Assembly: GCA_028023455.1 (NCBI GenBank)
Contig: JAQFVV010000022.1
Location: 11,737,100 to 11,801,099 of the forward strand
Source of the DNA: Epiperipatus broadwayi
Taxonomy: Eukaryota > Onychophora > Udeonychophora > Euonychophora > Peripatidae
Direction of reading: 5' to 3'
Length of the DNA stretch: 64,000 nucleotides
The position numbers were made by a program, and so were the translations under genes. Position 1 is the first letter of the stretch; each line of letters begins with the position of its first letter. Below, piece after piece: positions 61,605 through 64,000 of this stretch. The notes under the pieces were generated by a model. It was not told the DNA's origin. It did not search any database and saw nothing but the letters and a program-made list of their open reading frames with translations.

Positions 61605-61735
61605 CAATCACTACATCTCTGTCTCATAATAATGAATAAAACTGATCACCACATCTCTTCTTTAATAACATCAAAGAAAAAAAACTGACAGCCCACATCT
61701 CTTCTCTAATAATATTGAAAAACTGACCACTAAAT
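61605..61735. repeat. Degenerate tandem repeat, about 40-bp period
   Basis: Three units of CACATCTCTTCTNTAATAA, then AAAACTGA(T/C)CACC. Confidence 0.6.
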
Positions 61736-62358
61736 ATTGTTTCATTCATTTATATTGCGAATCTTTGATCAAAGAAAGGACCACCTGGAAATCTTATCTT
61801 GAGATAAAAATCAAAGCTTCACAAGTTTGACAAACTGATGTTCTATCGCAATTTTACAAGAAAATTAATAATCACATTTTATTCCATCAAAGCACCTCCT
61901 TTCTAAAAATAATCTTAGATACAGATAACACAAACAATAAAGCTGGCAATCTATAGTCACTAGAAATAGGTATAAAAATGTTTTATTTTTAAACATTCAT
62001 ACTCACACATGTACATTTTCACATCCTAATCTACTAATCTTGATCGCTTTATTTTACACTTTCTTTCAGATCTGCTTTATTTAATAAGAATATAAAGACT
62101 AAATAATTTAACACATTATTTAATAAAATATAATAAATCCATATATTAAATATTGCTTCTCATTACATTCTCTTTACAACTGCTTATTTATTACCTATTT
62201 ATAAATCATATAATAATAAATACACACATAAATTTATATATATAAAAGAAAAAAAAATTTTTTTTAATTAAATAATATATCTGTGTGTTTGAAATGAGTC
62301 ATATACATACAAGCTATATAGGTCATGTGATATATGACTGACTTTTACTCATATACAT

Positions 62359-62392
<34 letters not shown>

Positions 62393-62455
62393 ATATACAA
62401 ATCAATATATATATCAAAATACAGTACAATTTATATAAATTATATTCTTTTAGAA
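61736..62455. other. AT-rich stretch with TA microsatellite
   Basis: TA run at about 62360-62389; otherwise nothing recognised before the Penelope-like element tail. Confidence 0.45.
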
Positions 62456-62491
62456 GTACTTTCGACTATACACTTTGAAGTCTTTATCAAC
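62456..62491 (-). ncRNA. Hammerhead-like core in Penelope tail
   Basis: Minus strand TTGATAA, then GACT...AGTC (4-bp stem with an 11-base loop) and GAAAGTAC. Same arrangement and the same two core changes (C3 to T, G8 to A) as the copies near 7.5 and 8.2 kb. Lies about 60 bp beyond the stop codon of the endonuclease. Confidence 0.38.
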
Positions 62492-62547
62492 TATATAACG
62501 TTGAATAATCAAAACGAGACAACCCTTAACAATACCCATAGTTCAAT

Positions 62548-63431
62548 TCAGATTTCCCACAATTCTGTTATCTTAACATTTGATGACTGGCGATTCATTA
62601 ACATTTGACGATTTCTTGAAATCAACATAGCCTCTTTTATTTTACGTTTATTATGACAACATTCAATTTGAATAATTTTCATATTTTTATAATCAAATTT
62701 AAATCCATATTGACAAGATTTATTATGATCAAATATAACAGATGATGAAGGTTTATTTACATCTGTTCCATATTGATTCTCTTTTTGAATTCTATTATAT
62801 AAAAGCATATGTTCTTTTATTCTCTTCTCAAATGTACACTTAGATTCACCAATGTATTGTACGCCACATCCACATATCAATCTATATATAATAGAATTTT
62901 GATTAAACTTTGAATTTTGAATTTTAGAATTATTAAGCAATCTATTTATGTTATTTGTAGAGAAAAAAGCAATATGACACAAACCATTATAAATTTTCCT
63001 AATAAACTTGACCTGCTCATCTGATATAAATGGCATTGAAATCCATTTCATTTTGATATTTTTATTTTTAATTTTATTATAGTGTTGATTTCTTTTAAAT
63101 CCTTTAATAATATTAGCAATTGCATTTTTATAATAACCAATTTTCAACAAGTCATTAACAAATAAATGTACATTTTTAATTTTATCACTAGAATATTTGC
63201 ATAATTTTTCATTTCGAAATAAGAATGATTTCAATCCAGACAGCTTATGACACATAGGTACATGTGATTCATATGGAATAAAACCTCTAGTTTCAATTGG
63301 TTTAATTAACATAAAATAATCCAAACTGTAATCATTAAGAGTAACTTGAATATCCAAGAATTTTATGGAATTGTATTTCTCTTTAGTTATAACCCATTTT
63401 ATATCCTTAATCTCATTTAATTCATTAAATA
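62548..63431 (-). pseudogene. Penelope-like element: end of reverse transcriptase plus GIY-YIG endonuclease (5' truncated)
   Basis: Open minus-strand frame; genuine element sequence starts at about residue 21 of the 314-residue frame (63431), since the first residues are read from the inverted arm. FNELNEIKDIKW, SIKFLDIQVTLN, and LIKPIETRGFIPYESHVP match the region after the Penelope reverse-transcriptase palm (N-x-x-x-x-I-K-F, FLD-v-x-v, KPT-x-T). From residue 202 IYRLICGCGVQYIGES is the GIY-YIG nuclease core with the Cys pair, R224 in EKRIKEH, and a candidate catalytic Glu in KIKEAM (about 287). The nuclease nicks target DNA for insertion. The catalytic reverse-transcriptase motifs are missing, so the copy is dead. 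Confidence 0.85.
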
Positions 63432-64000
63432 GGATATAAAATGCGTTATAACTAAAGAGAAATACAATTCCATAAAATTCTTGGATATTCAAGTTACTCT
63501 TAATGATTACAGTTTGGATTATTTTATGTTAATTAAACCAATTGAAACTAGAGGTTTTATTCCATATGAATCACATGTACCTATGTGTCATAAGCTGTCT
63601 GGATTGAAATCATTCTTATTTCGAAATGAAAAATTATGCAAATATTCTAGTGATAAAATTAAAAATGTACATTTATTTGTTAATGACTTGTTGAAAATTG
63701 GTTATTATAAAAATGCAATTGCTAATATTATTAAAGGATTTAAAAGAAATCAACACTATAATAAAATTAAAAATAAAAATATCAAAATGAAATGGATTTC
63801 AATGCCATTTATATCAGATGAGCAGGTCAAGTTTATTAGGAAAATTTATAATGGTTTGTGTCATATTGCTTTTTTCTCTACAAATAACATAAATAGATTG
63901 CTTAATAATTCTAAAATTCAAAATTCAAAGTTTAATCAAAATTCTATTATATATAGATTGATATGTGGATGTGGCGTACAATACATTGGTGAATCTAAGT
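62838..64000. repeat. Near-perfect inverted repeat of Penelope-like element (569-bp arms, 25-bp spacer)
   Basis: 62838-63406 is the reverse complement of 63432-64000 with no indel and only one mismatch noticed (ATGGGTT against ATGCGTT). The arms extend beyond the window. The spacer belongs to the left copy. Confidence 0.93.
63432..64000 (+). pseudogene. Inverted second copy of the Penelope-like element (partial, runs off window)
   Basis: Reads the same protein region on the plus strand (KFLDIQVTLN through CGVQYIGES) up to the window edge. It lacks the start of the reverse transcriptase, exactly where the left copy is joined. Confidence 0.85.

Overview
This is a strongly AT-rich animal (metazoan) genomic window with almost no host coding sequence. 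The only confident host gene is a receptor-type guanylyl cyclase (natriuretic-peptide-receptor family) on the minus strand. Two of its exons, 24749-24884 and 6977-7068, join in phase across a 17.7 kb intron and encode adjacent parts of the ANF-type ligand-binding domain. The intron size, Penelope-like elements, tRNA-derived SINE-like sequences, a piggyBac-like MITE and large LTR elements suggest an invertebrate with a repeat-rich genome. I cannot name the species from sequence alone.

Most of the rest is mobile DNA, dominated by one group of LTR retrotransposons with very long LTRs (about 1.8-3.3 kb). Their internal regions carry a gag-like or coiled-coil reading frame and no visible protease, reverse transcriptase, RNase H or integrase. 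E1 (9907-20690, plus) lies antisense inside the guanylyl-cyclase intron. A three-level nest fills 27.4-51.4 kb: E4 (plus) is interrupted in its 5' LTR by E3 (minus; 4-bp duplication GTAC), and E3 is interrupted in its own 5' LTR by E2 (plus; duplication ATAT). E3's other LTR preserves the empty site for E2. E5 (minus, 51.8-54.8 kb) is a relative of E4 with a gag frame carrying an internal deletion. The primer-binding sites resemble the complement of the tRNA-Lys 3' end. In E1, E3 and E4 the primer-site region has been multiplied into degenerate arrays, which is the most unusual feature of the window.

Other repeats: two Penelope-like element relics, each arranged as two copies joined 5' end to 5' end (7449-8241, diverged; 62838-64000, nearly identical arms and running off the window). 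Both have a hammerhead-ribozyme-like core in the tail. There are also several foldback elements (23.6-24.3, 25.4, 56.7-57.3, 57.7-58.0 kb), a repeat called R1 here (5.9, 21.6, 22.1, 22.3 kb), a decayed LINE reverse-transcriptase fragment (55.7-56.3 kb), a 744-bp piggyBac-like MITE (45957-46700), and long AAT and AT microsatellites.

Strand, boundaries, phases, duplications and motifs were read by eye. Similarity to families is from knowledge of those families, not from a search.
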